DNA from: JBQLZO01 sp052168315
Lineage (GTDB): Bacteria > Planctomycetota > Phycisphaerae > Phycisphaerales > UBA1924
DNA length: 64,000 nt
Direction: 5' to 3'
Assembly: GCA_052168315.1 (NCBI GenBank)
Contig: JBQLZO010000091.1
Location: forward strand, 104,391-168,390
Notes under the pieces: model-generated
What the model was told of the DNA's origin: nothing
The model's database searches: none
What the model saw: the letters and a program-made list of their open reading frames with translations, nothing else
Position numbers and translations under genes: made by a program
Shown: piece after piece, positions 36,135 through 44,689 of the stretch
How the letters are laid out: each line of letters begins with the position of its first letter
Numbering within the stretch: the first letter of the stretch is position 1

Positions 36135-36941
36135 ATGCGATCGACTGGCAACCGTTCCTGGATACTCGCGAGCATCGCCATCGCCTGGACGGGCACGCTC
36201 GGTGCCGCCCCGGCCATGTCGCAGCAGCCGCAGCCGCAGCCGGCCGAAGGAAACGCGATCGTGCTGGAGCCGGCCGACAAGCTCAAGCACCTGTATTCGA
36301 GCTACGAGTTCGAGCCGTACGCCGGAAACGGCGGCGCGTTCGTGAAGCTGTTCTCGGACAACCAGCTCGTGGCGAACTTCGACATCGTCGCCCAGACCGG
36401 ACAGGACACCGACACCATCTCGATCATCGCCGCCACCGCCGCCGGAAACACGACGCTGACGCTGTCGAGAGACAAGCTCGATCTGACCTTCTCGATCGAC
36501 GGCACGGTCATCGGCGAGGCGCAGGCCGTGAAGAGCATGAAGGATGGCACCCTCGTCTTCGACGACATGGCGTTCTACTTCGACCTGGTCGAGACGACGA
36601 ATGTCGATGCGCTCGCGCTCGTTGGCCCGGCCCTGAGCGATCCGGCGCTGCAGTCGCTGTTCGCACAGACCGCGACCGCCAACCTCACGCAGGCCATATT
36701 CGGACCGGTGACGCCGGTCGCGTGCACCGCGGGAGAGTGCAACAACCTGTATCCGGGCCAGGGGCCATTCGACCAGTCGCGCAACTGCATCTGCCAGTGC
36801 TGCATCGATGAGGGCGGCTGCTTCTCGTACATCGACACCTTCTACGGCGGAGACATCGGGTGCAGCGGCACGGGCTGGGTCGGTCAGCTCGCGTTCGTCG
36901 CGTGCTCCGGGATCTGCATCCCATTCGGCCCGCTCCTGTGA
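36135..36941 (+). CDS. Secreted protein with Cys-rich C-terminus, unknown function
   Basis: Protein of 268 residues with a signal peptide (about 1-33; AWTGTLGAAPAMSQ). Residues 40-190 form a Thr/Ala/Asp-rich beta-type domain without recognised motifs (GNTTLTLSRDKLDLTFSIDG). The last 70 residues contain ten cysteines, in clusters CTAGEC, CICQCC, GGC, GCSGTGW and ACSGIC, suggesting several disulfides or a metal site. Glu/Asp are few in that part. AAGGGAAGGTC precedes the ATG at 36135. Not recognised. The next gene on the same strand is a zinc-ribbon membrane protein, without clear link. Confidence 0.7.
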   Translation: MRSTGNRSWILASIAIAWTGTLGAAPAMSQQPQPQPAEGNAIVLEPADKLKHLYSSYEFEPYAGNGGAFVKLFSDNQLVANFDIVAQTGQDTDTISIIAATAAGNTTLTLSRDKLDLTFSIDGTVIGEAQAVKSMKDGTLVFDDMAFYFDLVETTNVDALALVGPALSDPALQSLFAQTATANLTQAIFGPVTPVACTAGECNNLYPGQGPFDQSRNCICQCCIDEGGCFSYIDTFYGGDIGCSGTGWVGQLAFVACSGICIPFGPLL

Positions 36942-37107
36942 CCCGCCCGCGACCGGGCGATGCGCAGCACGGGGATCGCACGAATCCGATCCTGCGCCCG
37001 CGCGGTCGCGCAATAATCGTGAGCGGAGGCGCATCGTCGCGCCCCGCTCGCTTTCATTCGTTCGGGTGCCCATCCCCGCGCCCGACGCAGCACGCCGCTC
37101 CTTCGAA

Positions 37108-37989
37108 GTGACCACGCCATTGCCCGCCAGTCCGTCGCCGGAGAACGCCCCGATCGGGTGCGTCGGGTGCGGCTATGACCTGACCGGGCTCGACCGCTCG
37201 GAGCGCTGTCCGGAGTGCGGGCGGGCCGCCGCCGATTCATGGCACGCGAGTTCGCTGCTCAGGCACGCGAATCCGCGCTGGGCCCACCGCGTCGGGCGCG
37301 GGCTGAGGCTGCTGTACGCCGGCGTCGCGCTGATGCTGGTCGCCGGGCTGCTCGAGATCCTGCGATGGTGGATCATCGACCAGCCAGCGCCGCGCTCGCC
37401 CACGCTCGAGGGCGTTGAACTCGCACGCCGGATCGCGCAGCCGCTCAGCGCTGCGCTGGCCACCGGTCTCTACGCATACGGGTGCTGGCTGTCCGGCGCC
37501 CACGAGCCGCGCGCCGGGGCGCGGGGTGAGCGGTTCGGGAATGCGCTGCGAACCACGGGCATGCTGGCGGTGCCGGCGATCGCGGCGTGGGCGCTGCTGG
37601 CCCGCGGCTCGATCGCGCTCATTCCCGCCAGCGCGGTGCCGATGGCGCTCGGTGCGCTCCTGCTGGTCATCTGGGCTCACCTCGTGCTGGTCGCCCGAGC
37701 GGCCAGGCGCCTCGCGGCGCGGTGTGCGCCGACCGGGCGGAGCGCCCGGGTGCGTGGGCCGAGGATCCCGGTGGTCGCCCCCGTGATCGCGGGAATCCTG
37801 CTGATCGCCGCGGGGATGTCGCGGCTCGGAATCCGCTCGCCGATCCCGATGCACCCCAGCGCGCTCGAGCACCTCGGCTGGATCGTGCTCGCCATCTCGT
37901 GGGTCTCGCTCATGTCCGCGCTGGTCCCGACCATCCGAGGCATCGATGCGGAACTCGGCGAGATGGATCGATCCGCCCCGTCAACCTGA
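37108..37989 (+). CDS. Membrane protein with N-terminal zinc ribbon
   Basis: Protein of about 293 residues. Near the N-terminus is a four-cysteine zinc ribbon, CVGCGYDLTGL then RCPECG, a form very frequent on planctomycete membrane proteins. It is followed by about six hydrophobic segments between residues 65 and 285. Function unknown. The start is uncertain: GTG at 37108 and GTG at 37066 are in frame and neither has a good ribosome site. The small membrane gene after it, 64 bases downstream, may be cotranscribed. Confidence 0.7.
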   Translation: MTTPLPASPSPENAPIGCVGCGYDLTGLDRSERCPECGRAAADSWHASSLLRHANPRWAHRVGRGLRLLYAGVALMLVAGLLEILRWWIIDQPAPRSPTLEGVELARRIAQPLSAALATGLYAYGCWLSGAHEPRAGARGERFGNALRTTGMLAVPAIAAWALLARGSIALIPASAVPMALGALLLVIWAHLVLVARAARRLAARCAPTGRSARVRGPRIPVVAPVIAGILLIAAGMSRLGIRSPIPMHPSALEHLGWIVLAISWVSLMSALVPTIRGIDAELGEMDRSAPST

Positions 37990-38053
37990 GCGAGTGGGGG
38001 CGTCTGATTGCCATGCGCGCCGCATCGCTCGCCCGGGGTACATTCCGTCGATC

Positions 38054-38545
38054 GTGAACGACCTGCGAGACATCGCGGCCGCCATGGACCCGCTCGTGCT
38101 GCTTCGTTCGATTGCGGCCGCGTGGCCGCTGGCGGTCGCGATCGTGCTCGACTGGGCGGTCCTCGCTTCGCGCCGAACCACCGGCCGGCGTGGAGTGCGT
38201 GCCATCGCCCGGCGCTTCCCGCTCGGGAGCCTGGGGATCGCGATCGTGATCAACGCCGCAGCGCTCGGCGCCACCATCGGCGCTGTGGCGCTGGTCGACG
38301 CGCTGTTCGGCTGGCTACCCGGGCGATTCGGATCCGGCATCGTGCGCCTGATCGCGGAGCAGCGCCTGCGGAGCTGGGAAGGCGTGGCGCTGCTGGTGAG
38401 CGTGACCGCCTGCATTGTCGCGGGCAAAGTCATCACGCTCCGGATTCTCGAGTCACGCTGGCCCGGATACGCGGTTGGGATCGCGCTCCTGGCCGCGTGG
38501 GCGGGGACCCTTGTTGCGGTCTGGGCGGGGTCCCGGGTGGGCTGA
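38054..38545 (+). CDS. Small membrane protein of unknown function
   Basis: Protein of 163 residues with four hydrophobic segments (about 15-35, 60-85, 112-130, 140-160) and a basic loop after the first (SRRTTGRRGVRAIARR), which should be cytoplasmic. Not recognised. GTG at 38054 and ATG at 38084 are possible starts. It follows the zinc-ribbon gene on the same strand. Confidence 0.6.
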   Translation: MNDLRDIAAAMDPLVLLRSIAAAWPLAVAIVLDWAVLASRRTTGRRGVRAIARRFPLGSLGIAIVINAAALGATIGAVALVDALFGWLPGRFGSGIVRLIAEQRLRSWEGVALLVSVTACIVAGKVITLRILESRWPGYAVGIALLAAWAGTLVAVWAGSRVG

Positions 38546-38555
38546 GCGTGCCCGC

Positions 38556-38575
38556 GGGGCTTGGGGGTGGGAGGG
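38556..38575 (+). other. G-quadruplex-prone motif after convergent genes
   Basis: Runs of 4, 5, 3 and 3 G separated by CTT, T and A. It lies 11 bases past the stop of the 38054-38545 gene, in the 171-bp gap between convergent genes where a terminator would be expected; no stem with T-tract is present there. Confidence 0.5.
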
Positions 38576-38716
38576 TGGCGGAAGCACCTTCACGGTCCGA
38601 GAACATATCTTCTGTATAACAGTGTGGTGCGAGCGGGCGATTCGGGGCGTGTCCGGCGGGCCCAGCGGATCCGGAACGGGCTGGCGTGGGGTCTGGGGGC
38701 TGGATGCGGCGCCGGC

Positions 38717-39622
38717 TCACGGGGCCGAGCATGGGATTCCGAAAGCGCTCAGGAGGATCGCCAGATCGTCCGAGTCCGTGTCGCCATCGTCATCGAGGTC
38801 GCCATCACCGGTGGTGCCGAACGCGCCGAGGAGCAGCGACAGGTCGTCTGAATCGACGATCAGGTCGTCGTTGAGATCGCCCGGGCACTGCTTGGTTGGG
38901 ATCGGTTCGACGGTCAGGGAGATGGCGTCGAAGTTCACTTCGATGCCGGGTTCCTTCGGCGTGCCGGGGAGGTTGAGGTTGATCAGGCGGATCTCGAGCG
39001 GCTGGCCGAGCTGCGGATGGTCGCTCGGTATGTCGATGCCGATGATCGTCGGCGCGAATTCTCCCTCGCCGAGTGTTCCTGCCAGCGAGTTGTCATCCTG
39101 CGCGATGACCTGGCCGCCGGCGAGGAGCTGGACCTGGTACCCGGGGAAGCCGGCGAGATTGAAGAAGCCGAAGACATCGCACGGGGGCGGGCCGGTCCCG
39201 GAGTCGATATTTCCTACCCAAGCCGAGAGGTAGTATCGACTTTCGGGCTCCAGCACGGCATCGAGCGTCTGACGGAGCCCGGCCGGGGTGGTGCCGGCAT
39301 CGCCTGAGAGGAACACGATCGCGACATGCTGGCCCTCCGGGGCTTCCGGGTAGTACGGGCCTGTCTCCGGGTGCAGCCCGCCCAGCACATCGGCGCTCGG
39401 ATCGAGGATCCCGCCGGGATCGAACGGCTCCCAGCCATCGGGCATGAACACGGCGAAGCACCCCGGCGCGACGGGGTTGGCTTCAAAGCCGGGGTTCGCG
39501 ATCGGGAGTTCGACCGGCTGAGCCTGAACCGGCGCGATCGGCAGCAGCAAAGCGAGTGCGCCTGCGATGCTCCGGACGAGAAGCCCTTGGATCCCCTGAC
39601 ATCGAGACGATTGCGTGCGCAT
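38717..39622 (-). CDS. Secreted protein with C-terminal paired dockerin-like repeats
   Basis: Protein of 301 residues. Signal peptide about 1-34 (GALALLLPIAPVQAQ). Residues 38-225 look like a galactose-binding-type jelly roll (IANPGFEANPVAPG at the start, then YYLSAWVGN and IRLINLNL). The C-terminal 65 residues carry two calcium-loop repeats of the pattern GDLNDDLIVDSDDLSLLLGA and GDLDDDGDTDSDDLAILLSA, as in type I dockerins. No cohesin gene is present here, so the repeats are probably a surface or export tag particular to this lineage (inference). GGAGG precedes the ATG at 39622. Function unknown. Confidence 0.82.
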   Translation of the reverse strand: MRTQSSRCQGIQGLLVRSIAGALALLLPIAPVQAQPVELPIANPGFEANPVAPGCFAVFMPDGWEPFDPGGILDPSADVLGGLHPETGPYYPEAPEGQHVAIVFLSGDAGTTPAGLRQTLDAVLEPESRYYLSAWVGNIDSGTGPPPCDVFGFFNLAGFPGYQVQLLAGGQVIAQDDNSLAGTLGEGEFAPTIIGIDIPSDHPQLGQPLEIRLINLNLPGTPKEPGIEVNFDAISLTVEPIPTKQCPGDLNDDLIVDSDDLSLLLGAFGTTGDGDLDDDGDTDSDDLAILLSAFGIPCSAP

Positions 39623-39729
39623 GGCGACCTCCGCGGGAGCTATCCGCGAGCGTAACGCGGAATTCGGGCGTGCTTCGCGCCATTCTTCGACGATCGTCGT
39701 CGATGACACCCTGTTGCGTTCCAGCGTTT

Positions 39730-39755
39730 CCGGTCACTGCACCCCGGTCACTGCA
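39730..39755 (+). repeat. Short tandem direct repeat
   Basis: The 12-base unit CCGGTCACTGCA occurs twice with a 14-base period. The second copy covers the stop codon of the phosphoesterase gene, which suggests a small local duplication. Confidence 0.6.
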
Positions 39756-41367
39756 GCAGGTTGATCAGCACGGAAGCGGTATCGACCTGACCGAACAGGT
39801 CGGTGTGGCGCACCTGGATTCGATGGACGCCCGGGGTGAGCCCATCGGGCATGGGGGCGACCCAGATGTGCGTCGAGGGCTTTGGATCCGGGAGGCGCCG
39901 CCCGCTGGGTGGGGTCTGGGATCGCTCGGCCGTCTTGATCGCCATGTACGCGGGGGGCGGGCGGAGGTCGCGCCGCATCTCGGTCCACGCCCCCTCGCCG
40001 ATCCGGTACTCGACGCGGGATCTCTCGGAGCCGGCGAACACATTCGCGATGAGTTCACCATCGCCCGCATCGCTCAGCGAGACATTGGTCGGCGCGGTGA
40101 TGTCCATCTGGTACTCCGGCGGGCGCGATGATGCCTTGTACCGGAAGCGATACCGGTTCCCATCGATGCTGACGATCGAGTAGCCGTTCGGGGCGCCGCA
40201 TCGCATCATCGTGTGGGGGATGCCGCGTTCATCCGGCGCGCCGCGGTACCAGGAGCCCGATGTGGCGCCGGTGTTCCAGTGATGGTGCTCCGTTCCGGGC
40301 GTGTACCCATCCTCGGACCCGAAGAACCAGTGTTCGTTGAAGTGCGTGTGCCCGGAGAGGGACATCGTGTGCGGATGGTTGGAGAGGATCTCGAACAACC
40401 GGCCGCGCTCGGGGACCCTGTGGACCCCCTCGCCGTCGAGCGGGATGTGCATCATCAGCACCACGAGTTCATCCTTCGGGACATGCTCGAGGTAGTTGGC
40501 CACGAATGCCAATTGATCGTCGCGGAGCCCGCCGCGGTAGTTGCCCTTGCGCGGGGATCCATCGCGTTCCCGCCCGTCGAATCCCTGCCAGATCACATTG
40601 TCGAGGATGATGAAGTGCGCGGGCCCGAACTGGAAGGCCTGGGTGGGCGGGCCGTAGACGCGGGTGTAGGTCTCGTCGGCGTCGACATCGTTCGGGGACA
40701 TGAAGTTCATGTCGTGGTTGCCGTACACATTGAACCACGGGATGCCGGGCATCGCCTGGATGCGGTTCAGGTGGTCGAACAGGTCCAGGTCATCGCCCAC
40801 GAGGTCTCCGAGCGAGACGCCGAACGAAGCCCCCCACGCGTCGTTGTCGATGATCTCGGCGAAGGTGTCGCGGGCCAGCCAGTCCATCTCCTCCTGCGTG
40901 TACGCCTGCGGGTCGCCCAGCGCGAGGAACGAGAAGCGGTCGGGCTCGGGCGACTCGTGCAGCGGGAAGTCGATGGATGCGGGGAGCGGCCCGGTCGGCG
41001 GGGTGCCCTTGAACAGGAAGTCCGCATCGGGTGAGCCGCCCGGACGGTGGATGTAGAAGTTCCGGGGCATGTTGAGTTCGTTCATCGCCGTCCGGTGGCC
41101 GCGGGGCTTGATGACGAACACGACCGAGTCGTCCACGACGGGCACGCGGTACCGCCCGGACGCGTCGGTCGGGACCACATCGACGCCGTTCGAGACCAGC
41201 ACGCCCTCGAGCCCGGGGTCGTCGGCATCCCGCACGCCGTTGGCGTTCCGGTCGAGGTACACGATTCCGGTCGCCGCCTCGTCGGTGGCCATGGATGGGG
41301 AAGCCCCCATCACCACGCCCAGAGCCCCCGCCAGACCCATCACGCCGCCATGGCGATTGCGCATCAT
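39748..41367 (-). CDS. Secreted calcineurin-like metallophosphoesterase
   Basis: Exported protein of 539 residues with a signal peptide (about 1-27). Residues 30-130 are an SdrD/MetallophosN-like beta domain (GIVYLDRNANGVRDADDPG). Residues 140-390 are the phosphoesterase: metal motifs GDPQ, GDLVGDD, NVYGNHD, VLMMHIPL and SGHTHFNEH supply the two-metal site. The last 150 residues match the MetallophosC beta domain (VSLSDAGDGELIANVFAG). This three-part layout is common in secreted phosphoesterases of Planctomycetes and Bacteroidetes; substrates are uncertain. Tandem ATG codons at 41367 and 41364 follow a GGAGAGG site. Confidence 0.9.
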   Translation of the reverse strand: MMRNRHGGVMGLAGALGVVMGASPSMATDEAATGIVYLDRNANGVRDADDPGLEGVLVSNGVDVVPTDASGRYRVPVVDDSVVFVIKPRGHRTAMNELNMPRNFYIHRPGGSPDADFLFKGTPPTGPLPASIDFPLHESPEPDRFSFLALGDPQAYTQEEMDWLARDTFAEIIDNDAWGASFGVSLGDLVGDDLDLFDHLNRIQAMPGIPWFNVYGNHDMNFMSPNDVDADETYTRVYGPPTQAFQFGPAHFIILDNVIWQGFDGRERDGSPRKGNYRGGLRDDQLAFVANYLEHVPKDELVVLMMHIPLDGEGVHRVPERGRLFEILSNHPHTMSLSGHTHFNEHWFFGSEDGYTPGTEHHHWNTGATSGSWYRGAPDERGIPHTMMRCGAPNGYSIVSIDGNRYRFRYKASSRPPEYQMDITAPTNVSLSDAGDGELIANVFAGSERSRVEYRIGEGAWTEMRRDLRPPPAYMAIKTAERSQTPPSGRRLPDPKPSTHIWVAPMPDGLTPGVHRIQVRHTDLFGQVDTASVLINLLQ

Positions 41368-41670
41368 CTCACCTCTCCAGTCTTGGACGGGCCGACCATC
41401 GCCCATCGGTCGCCGGCGCCCGCGCCCCGGCCGATCCGAAGGTACCCGAACCCGGCGGGATCGCGCGGGCCTGAGCACCCTCTGACTCCCGGTTCGCCCA
41501 ACGCTGACGCCTCGAACGGGACCTGTTCGGCCCACCCCCGTGGCCCGTCTGGATCGCAGCGCGTGCCGCGCCGGCGTTGATCGACCGCCGCGGCCGCCCT
41601 ATGTTCGTGGTCCGCACGGTGGTCGCCCGGATCGGCCGGAACCGCCGGGCGCGGTGCGCGAAAGGACCGA
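41368..41670. other. Divergent intergenic region, phosphoesterase / infA
   Basis: 303 bases without a gene. It must hold the promoters of both genes. GC-rich throughout; I see no clear promoter pair, stable terminator or RNA gene. The infA ribosome site AAAGGA is at its end. Confidence 0.5.
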
Positions 41671-41892
41671 ATGTCGAAGCAGGATGACAAGTTCACGATG
41701 GACGCGGTGGTGCTCGAAGCGCTCCCGAACGCCATGTTCCGGATCAAGCTCCCCAACGATCATCAGATCATCGCGTATGTCTCCGGGAAGATGCGCAAGC
41801 ACTACATCCGGATCCTGCCCGGCGACACGGTCACCGTCGAGATGACGCCGTACGACCTGACCAAGGGACGCATCACCTACCGCGGGCGGTGA
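41671..41892 (+). CDS. infA: Translation initiation factor IF-1
   Basis: Small S1-like OB-fold protein of 73 residues that occupies the ribosomal A site during initiation. The sequence DAVVLEALPNAMFRIKLPN, YVSGKMRKHYIRILPGD and the C-terminal DLTKGRITYRGR match bacterial IF-1 over its full length. ATG at 41671 is preceded by AAAGGA. It stands alone, away from the ribosomal protein clusters. Confidence 0.95.
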   Translation: MSKQDDKFTMDAVVLEALPNAMFRIKLPNDHQIIAYVSGKMRKHYIRILPGDTVTVEMTPYDLTKGRITYRGR

Positions 41893-41920
41893 TCGGGCCT
41901 GCGCCGGGCCCCCTGCTGGT

Positions 41921-41970
41921 CCCTACCAACTTGGTCCCCCACCAACTTGACCCCCCTATTGGTTTGCCCC
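41921..41970 (+). repeat. Degenerate short direct repeats downstream of infA
   Basis: ACCAACTTG occurs at 41925 and 41941 (period 16), each followed by a run of C with one or two other bases; a weaker third unit (TTGGTTTG then six C) ends at about 41972. No stem with T-tract is formed. Possibly a local slippage product. Confidence 0.4.
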
Positions 41971-42007
41971 CCGGCCGGCCTGCGCTCAGGCGCGCCGCGT
42001 GGGTGGG

Positions 42008-43171
42008 TTACGGTGTGCGCTCGGAGCGCTGCCATTCGTCGATCGCCTTGTAGATGGCCGTCGTCACGCGTCCGGGGTTGAGGAACTCGGAATTCGACAT
42101 CACGACGACGCCGTGCCCGCGCTCGGGGTACAGCACCATCCGGGCGCTGGCCTTCTCCTGCCGCCCGTTGTGCGCGACCCGCAGGGTGCCGCCCTGCCGA
42201 TCGACGCTGAAGCCGAGGGCGTACCCCGTCGGCTCGCCGTTCCCATCGGCCTGAACGGTCCAGAGCAGTTCGCGGATCTCGTCATCGACGATCCGATCGC
42301 CCATCAGACCGCTGGCGAACGCCGCCAGATCGTCGATGTTGGAGATCCACCCGCCGCCGCCCAGTTTCCATGACACATCGGTGTTCCCGCTCGGGACGAC
42401 CCGGTCGTTGAGCTTGCGGTACCCCACCGCCCGGTGCTCGATGGGCTCCCACTGGTAGTCGGGCGTCAGAGAAGTGAGCCCGAGCGGCCGGCAGATGCGA
42501 TCGCGGACCTGATCGGCGTACAGCGCTCCACCCGCCCGCTCGATGGCCGCGCTGGCGAGGATGTACCCGTGCGTGCTGTACGAGTACCGCTCGCCGGGAG
42601 TGCACACGAGCGGCGAGATCGCGAAGCGGTCGATGGCGTTGATGACCGACCGGTACGGGTGCGGATCGTCGTAGACCTTCGGTCGCGGGATCACGACTCC
42701 ATTGGAGTAGTGCACGATGCCGGCGAGATGCCCCAGCAGCTGCCGCGTGGTGATGGGATGGGCGTGGTCGGGATACTCCGGGACGAGGATCCGGATGTCT
42801 TGATCGAGATCGAGGTCTCCGCGGTCGGCGAGCTGGGCGGCGGCGACGGCCGTGAGGGGCTTGGAGATCGAGGCCCAGCGGAACATGGTCTCCCGCGTGA
42901 CGGGCACGCCGCGCTCGCGATCTGCGAGCCCGTACCCGGCGGTGTACACGACCTTGCGATCGCGGATGACCCCCACCGCGATGCCGATGGCCCCCTGCTG
43001 CTCGAGTTCTTCCTGGACCGCGCGATCGATGGCCGTGCGCAGTCCGGCGGGGATCGTCCACTCGGCGCGCGGATGTTCGGGCTGCTCGCCCGCCTCGCCG
43101 CGAGGGGGCGTGCCGAAGCCCGCGAGCGGGGCGCACAAGCCAAGGAACACGAGGGCGAGCAGGATGGCCAT
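42008..43171 (-). CDS. Secreted serine hydrolase, beta-lactamase/class C fold
   Basis: Protein of 387 residues with a signal peptide (about 1-20). It belongs to the broad penicillin-binding/class C beta-lactamase-like family: nucleophile S101 and K104 in SISK, the second motif YST in RYSYSTHGY and the third motif HNG near residue 350 (VAHNGRQEK). Members are esterases, D-aminopeptidases or peptidoglycan hydrolases; true beta-lactamase activity is not implied. ATG at 43171 is used, because the longer open frame runs into the tRNA gene. It is oriented like that tRNA and starts 62 bases after it. Confidence 0.87.
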   Translation of the reverse strand: MAILLALVFLGLCAPLAGFGTPPRGEAGEQPEHPRAEWTIPAGLRTAIDRAVQEELEQQGAIGIAVGVIRDRKVVYTAGYGLADRERGVPVTRETMFRWASISKPLTAVAAAQLADRGDLDLDQDIRILVPEYPDHAHPITTRQLLGHLAGIVHYSNGVVIPRPKVYDDPHPYRSVINAIDRFAISPLVCTPGERYSYSTHGYILASAAIERAGGALYADQVRDRICRPLGLTSLTPDYQWEPIEHRAVGYRKLNDRVVPSGNTDVSWKLGGGGWISNIDDLAAFASGLMGDRIVDDEIRELLWTVQADGNGEPTGYALGFSVDRQGGTLRVAHNGRQEKASARMVLYPERGHGVVVMSNSEFLNPGRVTTAIYKAIDEWQRSERTP

Positions 43172-43233
43172 TGCGGCGCTGCGAGCGTGCGCGCCGGGCA
43201 CCGGAGACGGTGCGCGTGCATCGCGCCCGGCAA

Positions 43234-43306
43234 TAGCCCCGCCCGGATTCGAACCGGGGACCTGGGAATTATGAGTTCCTTGCTCTGACCGCTGAGCTAC
43301 GGGGCC
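43234..43306 (-). tRNA. tRNA with anticodon CAT (Met or Ile2)
   Basis: All four arms fold over 73 bases: acceptor GGCCCCG/CGGGGCT, D stem GCTC/GAGC, anticodon loop CTCATAA (anticodon at 43271-43273), T arm CCCGG-TTCGAAT-CCGGG, discriminator A. CCA is not encoded. Position 1 pairs with 72 as G-U, and 27-43 is an A-C mismatch. The GGCCCC start and overall pattern resemble tRNA-Ile2, whose anticodon is changed to lysidine-AU, but elongator Met is also possible. It is not an initiator: the three G-C pairs above the anticodon loop are absent. Confidence 0.93.
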
Positions 43307-43367
43307 TGGCATGCCGCCCATCGTAGCGAACGTCCGTGGGATTCCCGATCACCCATTGCCCCCCCAC

Positions 43368-44453
43368 TCACGCGGCCGCGACGGCCCCGGCGCGGGCCCG
43401 TGGGCGGGCGCTGGAGGTGCGGGCGGCCTCGATCATCTCGTCCATGATCCGGGCCAGCGGGTACTTCATCCGCCACGCGGGATAGTGCGAGCGGAACTTG
43501 GACATGTCGGTGTAGTAGCAGATGTGGTCGCCGCGCCGGGCCTGGTCGGAGAACGACAGGTTCGCCCGCCCGCCGCCGAGTTCCTCGATCAATGCCACGC
43601 ACTCGAGCACGCTGGCGGCGTTGTCCTTGCCGCCGCCGAGGTTGTAGGCCTCGCCCGGGCGGGGCTTCTGCGCGAACGACCAGAACGCGGAGATGACATC
43701 CATCGCGTGGATCTGGTCGCGGACCTGCTTGCCCTTGTACCCGAAGACCGTGTAGTCGCCCCCTCGCACGCTGGTCGTCACGAGGTGGCTCAGGAACCCG
43801 TGGAGCACGACGCCGGAATGGGCCGGGCCGGTCAGGCATCCGCCGCGGAACACGCCCACATTCATGCCGAAGTAGCGCCCGTACTCCTGGGCCATGATGT
43901 CGGCTGCGAGCTTCGAGGCGCCGAAGAGCGAGTGCATCGTCGCGTCGACCGGGAAGTCCTCGGCGATGCCCTTCTGGTCCTCCGGCTGTGCGAAGTCGTA
44001 GCGGGTCTTGGTCTCGATGAGCGGGAGGTAATTCGGCCCGTCGCCGTAGACCTTGTTCGTGGAGACATGCACGAACACCGCCTCGGGCGTGTGGTTCCGG
44101 CAGGCTTCGAGCAGGTTGAGCGTGCCACCGGCGTTGACCTCGAAGTCGTCGAAGGGTCGGGACGCGGCCAGATCATGGGATGGTTGGGCGGCGGCGTGGA
44201 TCACGATGTCGAACCGCCCATCCGCAAACGCGCGGTCCACGCCCATCCGGTCGCGGATGTCGAGCTCGAGGTGCCGGAACCGCTTCCGGGTCGAGAGGAG
44301 GCGGTCGCGGTTCCATGTCGTGTCCCCGCCGGGGCCGAAGAAGTCCGCGCGCATGTTGTTGTCGATCCCGGTCACATCGAAACCGAGGTCGTCGAAGAAC
44401 TCCACCGCCGCCGATCCGATCAATCCCGATGATCCGGTCACGAGCACATGCAT
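43368..44453 (-). CDS. NAD-dependent sugar epimerase (CDP-paratose/tyvelose 2-epimerase-like)
   Basis: Extended short-chain dehydrogenase of 361 residues. NAD motif VTGSSGLIGSAAVEFF, then DNNMRADFFGP, HAAAQPSHD, VHVSTNKVYGDGPN and the late CFRGGCLTGP-type motif (FRGGCLTGPAHSG), a set typical of the CDP-tyvelose 2-epimerase-like subfamily. In place of the catalytic YxxxK there is FGASK, so the tyrosine is a phenylalanine; to my recollection this occurs in the subfamily. The last 20 residues are an Ala/Arg tail. Product: a nucleotide-activated sugar, identity unknown. ATG at 44453. It lies at the edge of, and divergent from, the glycan cluster that starts at 44690. Confidence 0.85.
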   Translation of the reverse strand: MHVLVTGSSGLIGSAAVEFFDDLGFDVTGIDNNMRADFFGPGGDTTWNRDRLLSTRKRFRHLELDIRDRMGVDRAFADGRFDIVIHAAAQPSHDLAASRPFDDFEVNAGGTLNLLEACRNHTPEAVFVHVSTNKVYGDGPNYLPLIETKTRYDFAQPEDQKGIAEDFPVDATMHSLFGASKLAADIMAQEYGRYFGMNVGVFRGGCLTGPAHSGVVLHGFLSHLVTTSVRGGDYTVFGYKGKQVRDQIHAMDVISAFWSFAQKPRPGEAYNLGGGKDNAASVLECVALIEELGGGRANLSFSDQARRGDHICYYTDMSKFRSHYPAWRMKYPLARIMDEMIEAARTSSARPRARAGAVAAA

Positions 44454-44689
44454 GGTCCGCAGTCCTTTCCGATCCGCTCCGGTCGGGCGCACTCCCGCCG
44501 GGCACGCCCTGTCTCGGTTCGATCGCGTTCGGCGCGGCAGGCCGCCGCAGAACGCCGATGGGGATGCCCGATCAAGGTGGGAACGCGCGCCGGTGAACGG
44601 GCCGCCCCGCACCCCGTTCCGGCGATCGGGGCTGGAGAGGATGCGCTGGATGGTCCGGGCGATGCCCCATCGTCGATCCACTGGCTCCC

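Noticed and set aside
43172..43321. N-terminal extension of the serine hydrolase (frame begins at 43321)
   Set aside because: The extra residues VAQRSEQGTHNSQVPGSNPG are the well-known translation of a tRNA gene; the tRNA lies there. The start at ATG 43171 precedes a good signal peptide.
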